From an uncultured Collinsella sp. (GTDB taxonomy: Bacteria > Actinomycetota > Coriobacteriia > Coriobacteriales > Coriobacteriaceae): a stretch of 33,146 bases of DNA. Positions 15,701-22,689 of this stretch are shown one piece after another (the stretch's first letter is position 1; each line of letters starts with the position of its first letter). The notes below the pieces were generated by a model that did no database searches, had not been told where the DNA came from, and saw nothing but the letters and a program-made list of their open reading frames with translations. The stretch spans positions 1 to 33,146 of the forward strand of contig CABRFW010000001.1 of the NCBI GenBank assembly GCA_902470265.1, in the 5' to 3' direction. A program made the position numbers and the translations under genes.

Positions 15701-16670
15701 GAGCCTCCCCTCCCTTGCAGAAAAACGGAATGATCAAATCGTCAAAATCCTGAATCTCCTCGTGGCCAAAGCCTTCAAAGAACTCATGACGCTTTTCGCA
15801 GGTCAGGTTGTTATAGACCGCAAACTGCGTCGCTGGCGGACAGACGATATCGGCTGTGCCGGTGCCAAACAGCACGGGGCATTTGACCATAGGGGCAAAG
15901 TTCTTGGAATCGAAGTACGCCAGCTTGGCATAGGCTTCGTCAATACGAGTCGAGTCCTCGTCAAACCAGCGAGACCAATAGCGCAGGCCCTCGTAGGCAA
16001 TGTCATCGGCATCCAAATCCCAGACCAGGCGAAAATCTGACAGGAAGGGATAGAGGATGGCGGCGCGATTGATAAGCTCGCTGTTAAGTGCACAGGTCGC
16101 AATGCCCAAACCGCCGCCCTGAGACGCGCCGTTCACAAACACACGGGCAAGATCGATGCCCTCGAGCTCGCGAACGATGCGGCACAGGATGCGAATATCT
16201 TGGTGCAAGCGGACATAGTAGAGGTTGGCCGGGTCGCCGTCGATACCGGCGACGATATGGCCCGCGACCGTTGTGCCCTCAAATCCACCAATGTCCTCGG
16301 AGGGACCTCCTTGGCCGGGGCAGTCGAGGGCGATGAGTGCCATGCCCATGCCCGCAAACGACGCCTGCTCAAACCAGCTGCGGCTTGCACCCGGATACCC
16401 ATGGAACTGAAGCACCAATGGCACGGGCTCGTCCGAGACGGGCTTAAGGTACTTGGCATGCAGGCGCGCGCCACACATGCCGGTATACCAGAGGTCGAAA
16501 AGCTGGCAGGTCGCGGCATCGGCGACCGATGCCGTCTCGATCGCATAGTCAAGCCCGACGGCGTCGGCCTCGGCCATGCGATCCTTCCAAAAGAGATCGA
16601 AATCTGATGGACGGGGCATGGCGCCTCGATATTCACCAAATTGATGTTGTAGCTCCTGAGCACTTGGCAT
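15693..16670 (-). CDS. CE7-family acetyl esterase (acetylxylan esterase / cephalosporin-C deacetylase type)
   Basis: Alpha/beta-hydrolase, 325 aa, matching the usual CE7 length. No signal peptide is visible, so it is cytosolic. The catalytic triad is Ser183 in NGASQGGG (the CE7 GxSQG motif), Asp274 in GTADIVCPP and His303 in FGHEE (the HE motif). The third CE7 signature, RGQ, reads PGQ here (LDCPGQGG). FHGYPG is the oxyanion strand. The family removes acetyl groups from small O-acetylated sugars. In a nan operon a sialate O-acetyl esterase role is attractive but unproven. The start is uncertain: a TTG 15 bases upstream of the chosen ATG is in frame, and neither has a good ribosome site. Confidence 0.82.
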   Translation of the reverse strand: MPSAQELQHQFGEYRGAMPRPSDFDLFWKDRMAEADAVGLDYAIETASVADAATCQLFDLWYTGMCGARLHAKYLKPVSDEPVPLVLQFHGYPGASRSWFEQASFAGMGMALIALDCPGQGGPSEDIGGFEGTTVAGHIVAGIDGDPANLYYVRLHQDIRILCRIVRELEGIDLARVFVNGASQGGGLGIATCALNSELINRAAILYPFLSDFRLVWDLDADDIAYEGLRYWSRWFDEDSTRIDEAYAKLAYFDSKNFAPMVKCPVLFGTGTADIVCPPATQFAVYNNLTCEKRHEFFEGFGHEEIQDFDDLIIPFFCKGGEAHV

Positions 16671-16706
16671 GGCTCGTGAACCCAACCTTTCGAATTCGCA
16701 ACGGAG

Positions 16707-16734
16707 GTGCGCCCGGCAAGGGAACCGGGCGCAC
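16707..16734 (-). terminator. Intergenic hairpin between oppF-like gene and esterase
   Basis: Perfect 10-bp arms (gtgcgcccgg / ccgggcgcac) enclose an 8-base loop. On the minus strand the stem is followed by CTCCGTTGCG, without a U-tract. It lies 16 bases after the ATPase stop and 37 before the esterase ATG. It is either a weak terminator dividing transport from catabolic genes or an mRNA stabiliser. Confidence 0.45.
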
Positions 16735-16750
16735 GGGAGGGAAAGCGAGG

Positions 16751-17578
16751 CTACTCGCCGAGCTTGGGATGCAGCAGCGACGGCGCAGCGCCGAGCAGCA
16801 TCTTGGTGTAGGGGTCCTGGGGGTGCTGGAAGACCTGCTTGGCCTCGCCCTGCTCGACGATCTTGCCGCCATTCATAACGATGATGTCGTCAGAGATATA
16901 GCGGACCGTCTGGATGTCATGGCTGATGAACACCATGGCCAGGCCGAGCTCCTTCTTAAGGTCGGTCAACAGGTTCAGAATCTGCGCGCGGACCGAAACG
17001 TCCAGAGCCGAGGTGGGCTCGTCGGCGATGATGGCGTCGGGGTTCAGCGACAGGGCACGGGCAATTGCCACGCGCTGGCGCTGACCGCCCGAAAGCTGGC
17101 CGGGAAGAACCTCGGCGGCAGAGCTGGGCAGACCGGTGAGCTCCAAGAGTTCCTTGACGCGCTTCTCCTGCTCGGCCTCGGTACCCAAGTTGTGGACGCG
17201 CATGGGGTCGAGCAGCTGCTCGCGAACGACCATGCGGGGGTTGAGCGCCGTGGCCGGGTTCTGGAACACGACCGAGATGACGCGACCCATATGGCGACGG
17301 TCCTCGGCGGTACGTTTGGTAACGTCCTTGCCCTTAAAGTAGACCTTGCCGCTCGTGGGGGCCTGCAGGCCGCACATGACGTTAGCGGTGGTGGACTTAC
17401 CGCAACCGGACTCGCCGACGATGCCGATCGTCTGACCGGGCATGAGCTTAATCGTTACACCCTGGACGGCGTGAACCAGGTTGGGGTGCAGAATCGAGCC
17501 GGTACGGGTCCTAAAGGTGACGTGGACGTCATCAAGGAAGATGATCGGCTCGACGCCGTTGACTGCGGTCTCGCTCAT
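16751..17578 (-). CDS. OppF-type ABC transporter ATP-binding protein of the probable sialate importer
   Basis: Second ATPase of the importer, 275 aa. Walker A is GESGCGKS (55-62), the Q-loop FQNPATALNPRM, the signature LSGGQRQRVAIARAL, Walker B AIIADEPTSALD, and the switch His lies in VFISHD. The HAVQGVTIKLMPGQT entry and the C-terminal PQDPYTKMLLGAAP motif are typical of OppF/DppF. Its ATG directly abuts the stop of the fused permease-ATPase gene. It would pair with the ATPase half of that fusion to complete the nucleotide-binding dimer. Substrate is inferred from the downstream nan genes. Confidence 0.9.
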   Translation of the reverse strand: MSETAVNGVEPIIFLDDVHVTFRTRTGSILHPNLVHAVQGVTIKLMPGQTIGIVGESGCGKSTTANVMCGLQAPTSGKVYFKGKDVTKRTAEDRRHMGRVISVVFQNPATALNPRMVVREQLLDPMRVHNLGTEAEQEKRVKELLELTGLPSSAAEVLPGQLSGGQRQRVAIARALSLNPDAIIADEPTSALDVSVRAQILNLLTDLKKELGLAMVFISHDIQTVRYISDDIIVMNGGKIVEQGEAKQVFQHPQDPYTKMLLGAAPSLLHPKLGE

Positions 17579-19594
17579 CTACATCACCTCCGCGTGAGGG
17601 GTCAAACCATTTGCCTTGAGCACCTCGTCGGGGAGCTCGGAATAGAAGTGCTCGGTGCCGGGCACGCGCTTGAAGACCGGACGGGTGTCCAGGCCAATAC
17701 GCGGATGGCTCGAGCGGGGCGCGAAGCGATCGCCCTTGGGGAAATCGCGCGGACTCGGAACGGCGCCGGGCACCTGGTGCAGGCGGCCCGAACCGCTCTC
17801 GATGGACAGAACGGAGCCCAGAAGACCGCGGGTGTACTCGTGAATCGGGTTGGTGAGCAGCTCCTTGGTGGGCGCCTGCTCGATAACCTGACCAGCGTAC
17901 ATAACCGTGATGTTGTGGGCGACCTCGGCGACCAGCGCCAGGTCGTGCGAAACGAAGATCATGGCAAAGCCGAGCTTGGCCTGAAGATCGTTGAGCAGCT
18001 TGATGACCTGCTTCTGGACGGTAACGTCCAGAGCGGTCGTGGGCTCGTCGCAGATGACCAGCTTGGGGTCGCGGGTAAGGGCCATAGCGATCAGAACGCG
18101 CTGACGCTGACCACCGGAAAGCTCATGCGGATAGCTCTCGAGCGTACGCTTGGGGTCGAGGCCCACGAGCTCCAGGAGCTCCTCGGCGCTACGGGTGCCG
18201 CCACGCTTGGTGAGCTGCTTCATCTGGGCGGAAATGAGCATGGAGGGGTTGAGCGAGGACAGGGCGTCCTGATAGACCATGGCGATATCGGTACCGCGCA
18301 GGCCGAACCACTCTTTCTTGCTCATCTTGAGCAGGTCGCGACCCTCCCAGAGAACCTCACCGGAAAGGTGCTCGTCATCATCGGTCAGACCCATGATGGC
18401 CAGCGTGGTGATGGACTTACCGCAGCCGGACTCGCCTACCAGACCCATGGTCTGGCCGGGACGGACGTCAAAGTTGACGTGGTCGACGACGTTGATGTCA
18501 CCGTGGTGCTCAAACTGGATGCAGAAATCGCGTACCGAAAGGATCGGCTCAACGGACTCGTCGGGCACGTGGCGATCGTCACGCTTGAGCTCGACATCGC
18601 GCAGAGCGCCAAGGCGAGCGGAGAGGGACTGGGCCTGCTCCTTGTAGGCGCGAACGGGGTCGGAGACCAGCAGGTCGGCCTCGCGACGCTTGGAGGAATC
18701 GGTCGGATCCAGGGCGGCGGAGGGAGCAGCGGCCATGGCGTCGGTAATGCCCTCGGAGAGGATGTTGAGCGCCAGGCAGGTGATCATGATGGCCAGGCCC
18801 GGGAACAGCGCCTGCCACCAACGGCCGGCGAGCACGCCGCCGCGGGCGTCGGCGAGGATGTTGCCCCAGGTAGCGGTGGGCTCCTGGATACCAGCGCCGA
18901 TGAAGGTCAGCGAGGCCTCGAAGATGATGGCGTCGGCGACCAGGGTAACGGTGAAGACCATGATCGGGGCGATGCAGTTACGCAGAACATGCTTGATCAA
19001 AATCCACGGAGCCTTGGCGCCGGAAACGATGACCGCGCGGACATAGTCCTCGCCGTACTCGGACACGATATTGGCGCGCACGATACGGGCAATCTGCGGA
19101 GTGTACATAAAGCCGATGGCGAAGATGATCGACGGCACGGAGTTGCCCAGGATGGAGACGAAGACGGCCGCGAGGGCGATGCCCGGGATGGACATGATGA
19201 TGTCCAAGATACGCATGATCGTCTCGGAGACGGCCTTGCGCGAAACCGCTGCAAGGGCGCCCACGACCGAGCCGCAGACCAGAGCCATGGCAGTGGCGCC
19301 AAAGCCGATAATCAGCGAGTAACGACCACCGTAGAGCATACGCGACAGAATGTCGCGACCCTTATCGTCGGTACCGAAGATAAATCCGTTGCCGGGAGCC
19401 TGGCGAGCCGTAAAGATCTCGACCGGGCTATAGGGGGCAAGAAGGGGCGCCAGAATCGCAGTCAGGGCGACCAGCACCAGCACGACGGCTGCAATCTTAG
19501 AAGACAGCGTCATCTTCTTCCAGCCACCGAGCTTGAGCCCCTTGGAGGCAGCCTTCTCGAGCTGCTCGGTTTGCTTCTCTCGAATCTTTACCAT
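17579..19594 (-). CDS. Fused OppC-type permease and OppD-type ATPase of the probable sialate importer
   Basis: One 671-aa polypeptide carries two normally separate subunits. Residues about 30-290 form an OppC-like permease with the GTDDKGRDILSRMLYGGRYS motif and an EAA loop near 186-207 (RAVIVSGAKAPWILIKHVLRN). A charged, probably cytoplasmic linker spans about 295-350. Residues about 350-671 are an OppD-like ATPase with Walker A GESGCGKS (387-394), Q-loop VYQDALSSLNPSM, LSGGQRQRVLIAMAL, Walker B LVICDEPTTALD and a C-terminal zone ending PGAVPSPRDFPKGDRF. The fusion is in one uninterrupted frame. Such fusions are known among actinobacterial peptide/sialate-type importers. The oppB-type stop is three bases upstream and the OppF-type start abuts its end. 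Confidence 0.92.
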   Translation of the reverse strand: MVKIREKQTEQLEKAASKGLKLGGWKKMTLSSKIAAVVLVLVALTAILAPLLAPYSPVEIFTARQAPGNGFIFGTDDKGRDILSRMLYGGRYSLIIGFGATAMALVCGSVVGALAAVSRKAVSETIMRILDIIMSIPGIALAAVFVSILGNSVPSIIFAIGFMYTPQIARIVRANIVSEYGEDYVRAVIVSGAKAPWILIKHVLRNCIAPIMVFTVTLVADAIIFEASLTFIGAGIQEPTATWGNILADARGGVLAGRWWQALFPGLAIMITCLALNILSEGITDAMAAAPSAALDPTDSSKRREADLLVSDPVRAYKEQAQSLSARLGALRDVELKRDDRHVPDESVEPILSVRDFCIQFEHHGDINVVDHVNFDVRPGQTMGLVGESGCGKSITTLAIMGLTDDDEHLSGEVLWEGRDLLKMSKKEWFGLRGTDIAMVYQDALSSLNPSMLISAQMKQLTKRGGTRSAEELLELVGLDPKRTLESYPHELSGGQRQRVLIAMALTRDPKLVICDEPTTALDVTVQKQVIKLLNDLQAKLGFAMIFVSHDLALVAEVAHNITVMYAGQVIEQAPTKELLTNPIHEYTRGLLGSVLSIESGSGRLHQVPGAVPSPRDFPKGDRFAPRSSHPRIGLDTRPVFKRVPGTEHFYSELPDEVLKANGLTPHAEVM

Positions 19595-19597
19595 AAT

Positions 19598-20554
19598 CTA
19601 CACCGTCCTGATGCGCGGGTTGATGAGCAGGTAGAGCATGTCAACCACGATGTTGATGATGATGAAGGCAAGAGCAACGACGATGACGACGCCCTGAACC
19701 AGGTTCGCCTCGTTGCCCTGAACGCCCTGCAGAATCGCGGTGCCCATGCCGGGGAGGTTGAAGATAACCTCGATGACGACGGCGCCGCCCATGAGGTAAC
19801 CGATCTTAAGACCGAGGGTGGTGACCGGGGTGATCAGCGCATTGCGAAGAACGTTGATGCCGACGACGACCTTCTCGGGAACGCCGGCGCCGCGAGCCAT
19901 ACGGACATAATCCTTGTCGAGCTCCTCGACCATGGCGGTACGCACGATACGAGTCATCTGGCCCGTCAGCGGAAATGCCAAGGCGATAGCGGGCATGATC
20001 ATACGTCCCAGATAGCCAACCGGATTCGTGGTGAAGTGAGGCAGAGCACCCGATGCCGGGAGCACCTTAAGGTAGGAAGAGAACAGCAGGATCAACAGAA
20101 CGGCAAGCCAGAACGACGGGGTTGCCAAGCCGGCGATGGAAAAGACGCGGATCACTTGGTCCGGCCATTTGTCGCGATACAGTGCCGCGATGACGCCGAG
20201 CAAAAACGAAACGACCGCACCGATAGCAAGACCGATAAAGGTCAGCTGCATCGTGACGGGCAGGGCCGTGGAGATGCGCTTGGCAACGGAGTTGCGAGCA
20301 GCACCATAGGTGCCCATGTCGCCATGGATCAGATCGCCCATATAGCGCACGTAGCGCACGGGCCAGGGGTCGTCCAGACCATACTTCTCATGGTACTCGG
20401 CAACCGCCTCGGGCGAGGCACCGTCACCCAACGCCGTGTAGGCGGGGTCGGTCTTGGAGAACGACATAAGGAAGAACACCAGGACGGTGACGCCCAATGC
20501 CATGATCGGCAGCGCCACAAGACGCCTTCCAATCAAACGTAGCAAGTTGTTCAC
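19598..20554 (-). CDS. OppB-type ABC transporter permease of the probable sialate importer
   Basis: Inner-membrane permease, 318 aa. The first helix (LIGRRLVALPIMALGVTVLVFFLM) and the following YTALGDGASPEAVAEYHEKYGLDDPWPVRY segment are typical of OppB/DppB. The EAA loop is RMARGAGVPEKVVVGINVLRN, and the C-terminus ends LLINPRIRTV. A GTG at 20554 is chosen because AGGGGAG lies about six bases upstream; the earlier ATG at 20587 lacks a site. The gene follows the binding-protein gene after a hairpin-containing spacer and precedes the fused permease-ATPase by three bases. Confidence 0.92.
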   Translation of the reverse strand: MNNLLRLIGRRLVALPIMALGVTVLVFFLMSFSKTDPAYTALGDGASPEAVAEYHEKYGLDDPWPVRYVRYMGDLIHGDMGTYGAARNSVAKRISTALPVTMQLTFIGLAIGAVVSFLLGVIAALYRDKWPDQVIRVFSIAGLATPSFWLAVLLILLFSSYLKVLPASGALPHFTTNPVGYLGRMIMPAIALAFPLTGQMTRIVRTAMVEELDKDYVRMARGAGVPEKVVVGINVLRNALITPVTTLGLKIGYLMGGAVVIEVIFNLPGMGTAILQGVQGNEANLVQGVVIVVALAFIIINIVVDMLYLLINPRIRTV

Positions 20555-20615
20555 GTTCTCTCCCCTTTCTTTTGTCGGTAGGACCAACTGGTATATGAGT
20601 ACGGATACTCATTAC

Positions 20616-20649
20616 AAGACCCGAGCGACATCGTTGCCGCCCGGGTCTT
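20616..20649. terminator. Hairpin between binding-protein gene and permease gene
   Basis: A 12-bp stem (20616-20627 with 20638-20649, one G-T pair; arms AAGACCCG...) has a 10-base loop. On the minus strand it is followed by GTAATG, with no U-tract; on the plus strand TTTGTTTC follows. Its placement 62 bases after the binding-protein stop suggests partial termination or 3'-end protection, giving more binding protein than transporter. Confidence 0.5.
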
Positions 20650-20711
20650 TGTTTCAACTATGAGGATACGGTCCCAACGACCGACATCCTGCATACAGAC
20701 TCAAGCGAGTC

Positions 20712-22325
20712 TTACGCCTTGACGGTCGCAACGCCCCTGAAGGACATGCTCGTCGTGCCGATGCCCTTGAAGCCATCGAGGGCCTCGCCGTTGGGTGCAG
20801 TGGACGGATCGTCCCAGGAAGCGGAGACGGTCTTGACGTGGACAACGGGGTACAGAACGGCGTTGTCGGCAATGATGTCGAAGCACTCGTTCCACTTCTT
20901 CTGCTGCTCGTCGCCCTCGGCGGCAAGAGCCTCGTCCATGAGGCCGTGGAGCTTCTGCCACTCAGCGGACTCCTTCCACGGGCAACGGGTCTGCATCCAG
21001 ACGTTGTCGCCGTACCACCAGTTGAGCAGCAGGTCGGGGTCGGCGCCGAAGCAGGAAGGATCGCCAGGGGCAAGGAGGATATCGTAGGCCTCGCCGCCGT
21101 CGATGGCAGCGTAAGTGGCCGGCGAGGTATCGGTCTGGATGGTCACATCGAAGCCGAGAGCGTCGAGGTCGTTCTTGACCTGGGCGGCCATGCCCTTAAT
21201 CTGCTCGTTGTCGGTGGTGCGCAGGGTGATGGCACCCGGGGTGATGCCAGACTCCTCGATGAGCTTCTTAGCCTTCTTGGCGTCGGTCTTGTACACCGTG
21301 GAAGCCTCATGATAGTTGGTGAAGCTCTTGGGCAGGTAGCAGCTGGCAGCGGTGGCAAGGCCGGCGAAGGTGTTGCTGACCATCTTCTCGGTGTCGAGCG
21401 CATACATGACAGCCTGACGGACCTTGACGTTGTTCCAAGGCTCCTTGGCGACGTTGAACATGATGAAGCGGGTGCCGAAACCCTGAACGTTATCGATCTT
21501 GCAGCCGGCGCTCTCGAGCTGGTCGACGGCGTCAGCGGTAACGAGCTCCATAACGAGCGTGGAGCCCTCCTGCTGAGCGGTAACGCGAGCGGTGGGGTCG
21601 GTCAGGATGCTGTACTGGATCTTCTTATCCTCGGCAGCATACTCACCGTTGTACTCGGGGTTGGGAACCAAGGTGATCTCGGTATCGGAGATAGAGTCGT
21701 ACATCCAGGGGCCGGAACCGATCGGCTGCTTGGCGCGATCCTCCTCGGTCTGGGTGGCCGGGGTAACGCGGACGATGGCCAGACGATCCTTGAGCAGGGA
21801 GAAGTTGGGGACCTTAGTCTTGACCGTCACGGTGCTGGCGTCCTTGGCCTCGATGGACTCGAAGGGCTGGAAGAACGGAGCATAGGTAGCGGAAGCGGCG
21901 CAAGCGGTGTAGGAGGCAACGACATCGTCAGCGGTGACCTCGGTGCCATCGGAGAACTTGGCGCCCTTGCGGATGGTGACCTCGAAAGTGGTGTCGTCCA
22001 CGGACTTGGGATCGTCGGTGGCGAGCTCGTTGAAGGTGCTGTAGTCGTGGTAATCGATGCCGTAGAGACCCTCGACGACGTGCCAGTTAGCACCCAGGCC
22101 CACAGCGGAGCCGGTGCTGGCGGGATCGAAGCTGGACGGAGCGTAAGCGGAACCAGCGGTGATCACGCCGCCGCCACGGTTGGCGGAATCGGTGGAACCG
22201 GAAGCGGAACCCTCGTCGCTAGAGCTGCCACCGCAGCCGGTGAGACCAAGCCCTGCGACAGCAGCGACGCTGCCGGTGAGGCCGAGGAACGAACGCCTGG
22301 ACATACCCTTGTTGATGATGGCCAT
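20712..22325 (-). CDS. Family-5 solute-binding lipoprotein, probable sialate-binding component
   Basis: Extracellular binding lipoprotein of the adjacent importer, 537 aa. The start ATG at 22325 has GGAG five bases upstream; an upstream ATG at 22340 is less likely. The signal carries a twin-arginine motif SRRSFLGLTG and a lipobox LTGC with Cys31 lipidated, then a Gly/Ser linker. Mature-part motifs are APSSFDPAST, VVEGLYGIDYHDY, and FEVTIRKGAKFSDGTEVTADDVVASY, the SBP family 5 signature. Sialic-acid specificity is inferred from the downstream nanA-nanK-nanE genes and from analogy to SatA of Haemophilus ducreyi, a family-5 sialate-binding protein. A peptide or other ligand cannot be excluded from sequence. 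Confidence 0.85.
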   Translation of the reverse strand: MAIINKGMSRRSFLGLTGSVAAVAGLGLTGCGGSSSDEGSASGSTDSANRGGGVITAGSAYAPSSFDPASTGSAVGLGANWHVVEGLYGIDYHDYSTFNELATDDPKSVDDTTFEVTIRKGAKFSDGTEVTADDVVASYTACAASATYAPFFQPFESIEAKDASTVTVKTKVPNFSLLKDRLAIVRVTPATQTEEDRAKQPIGSGPWMYDSISDTEITLVPNPEYNGEYAAEDKKIQYSILTDPTARVTAQQEGSTLVMELVTADAVDQLESAGCKIDNVQGFGTRFIMFNVAKEPWNNVKVRQAVMYALDTEKMVSNTFAGLATAASCYLPKSFTNYHEASTVYKTDAKKAKKLIEESGITPGAITLRTTDNEQIKGMAAQVKNDLDALGFDVTIQTDTSPATYAAIDGGEAYDILLAPGDPSCFGADPDLLLNWWYGDNVWMQTRCPWKESAEWQKLHGLMDEALAAEGDEQQKKWNECFDIIADNAVLYPVVHVKTVSASWDDPSTAPNGEALDGFKGIGTTSMSFRGVATVKA

Positions 22326-22392
22326 GTCTTCTCCTATCAATAGAGAATCTTACTCGGGAGCACCTAGACTTGCCCCCGCGCAACTTGCGGAC

Positions 22393-22422
22393 GATATATA
22401 CCTTACCTACCGACGAACCCAA
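22393..22422 (-). promoter_or_regulatory. Candidate promoter of the sialate operon
   Basis: On the minus strand TTGGGT (complement of 22417-22422) is followed by TATATA at 16 bases or TATATC at 18 bases. It would give a leader of about 60 bases before the binding-protein ATG. It is the best match in this AT-rich stretch, but the -35 agrees with consensus only in part. Confidence 0.4.
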
Positions 22423-22443
22423 CTGAGGTGCCGCGCTCGGCGA

Positions 22444-22526
22444 CCGATACATACATACGCTTGAACGGTATTTACTACCGTTCACCGAATTCGTTGACAA
22501 ACGATTCGCCAGACAGTATGTATCGG
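22444..22526. promoter_or_regulatory. Nested inverted repeats upstream of the sialate operon
   Basis: Two perfect inverted repeats lie one within the other. The inner one is tgaacggta-tttac-taccgttca (22462-22484): 9-bp arms with a 5-base spacer, well sized for a dimeric repressor. The outer one has 11-bp arms ccgatacatac (22444-22454) and gtatgtatcgg (22516-22526). Between them lies a third imperfect pair around cgaattcgt / acgattcg. This occupies the middle of the 364-base gene-free gap 22326-22689, upstream of the candidate promoter. An operator array for a Nan-type regulator is the simplest reading. Confidence 0.6.
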
Positions 22527-22566
22527 CGAGGTGAGATATCAGTCTTCGTCAACCCGCAGGATAGCA

Positions 22567-22612
22567 GGGTTTTCGCTTGGGTTAGTCAAACGTTTTAGCG
22601 TTAATAAAACCC
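22567..22612. repeat. Inverted repeat downstream of uvrC with AAACGTTT core
   Basis: Perfect arms gggtttt (22567-22573) and aaaaccc (22606-22612) enclose a second pair (cgc/gcg) and the 8-base palindrome aaacgttt (22588-22595). It could be a weak uvrC terminator (no U-tract on the minus strand) or an operator. The AAACGTTT core also forms the centre of the gap upstream palindrome. Confidence 0.35.
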
Positions 22613-22689
22613 GAAACCAGCAGGCAATCATGGCGAAATAAATGGTTGAAAATCGCGCAATCATGTATATCAGTTGTTTAGGCTCGTGT

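Noticed and set aside
16529..20542. A 1337-codon open frame on the plus strand opposite the sialate transporter genes
   Set aside because: It is a shadow frame. The minus-strand genes show clear ABC transporter motifs, and the plus-strand translation is low-complexity, rich in Asp, Gly, His and Arg with no recognisable domain. In GC-rich genes that avoid TTA, CTA and TCA codons, the antisense frame stays open for long distances.
22494..22522. TTGACA followed after 17 bases by TATGTA on the plus strand
   Set aside because: The -35 is perfect but the -10 is poor, and no plus-strand gene follows. The hexamer is part of the inverted-repeat region. An antisense or small RNA here cannot be supported from sequence alone.
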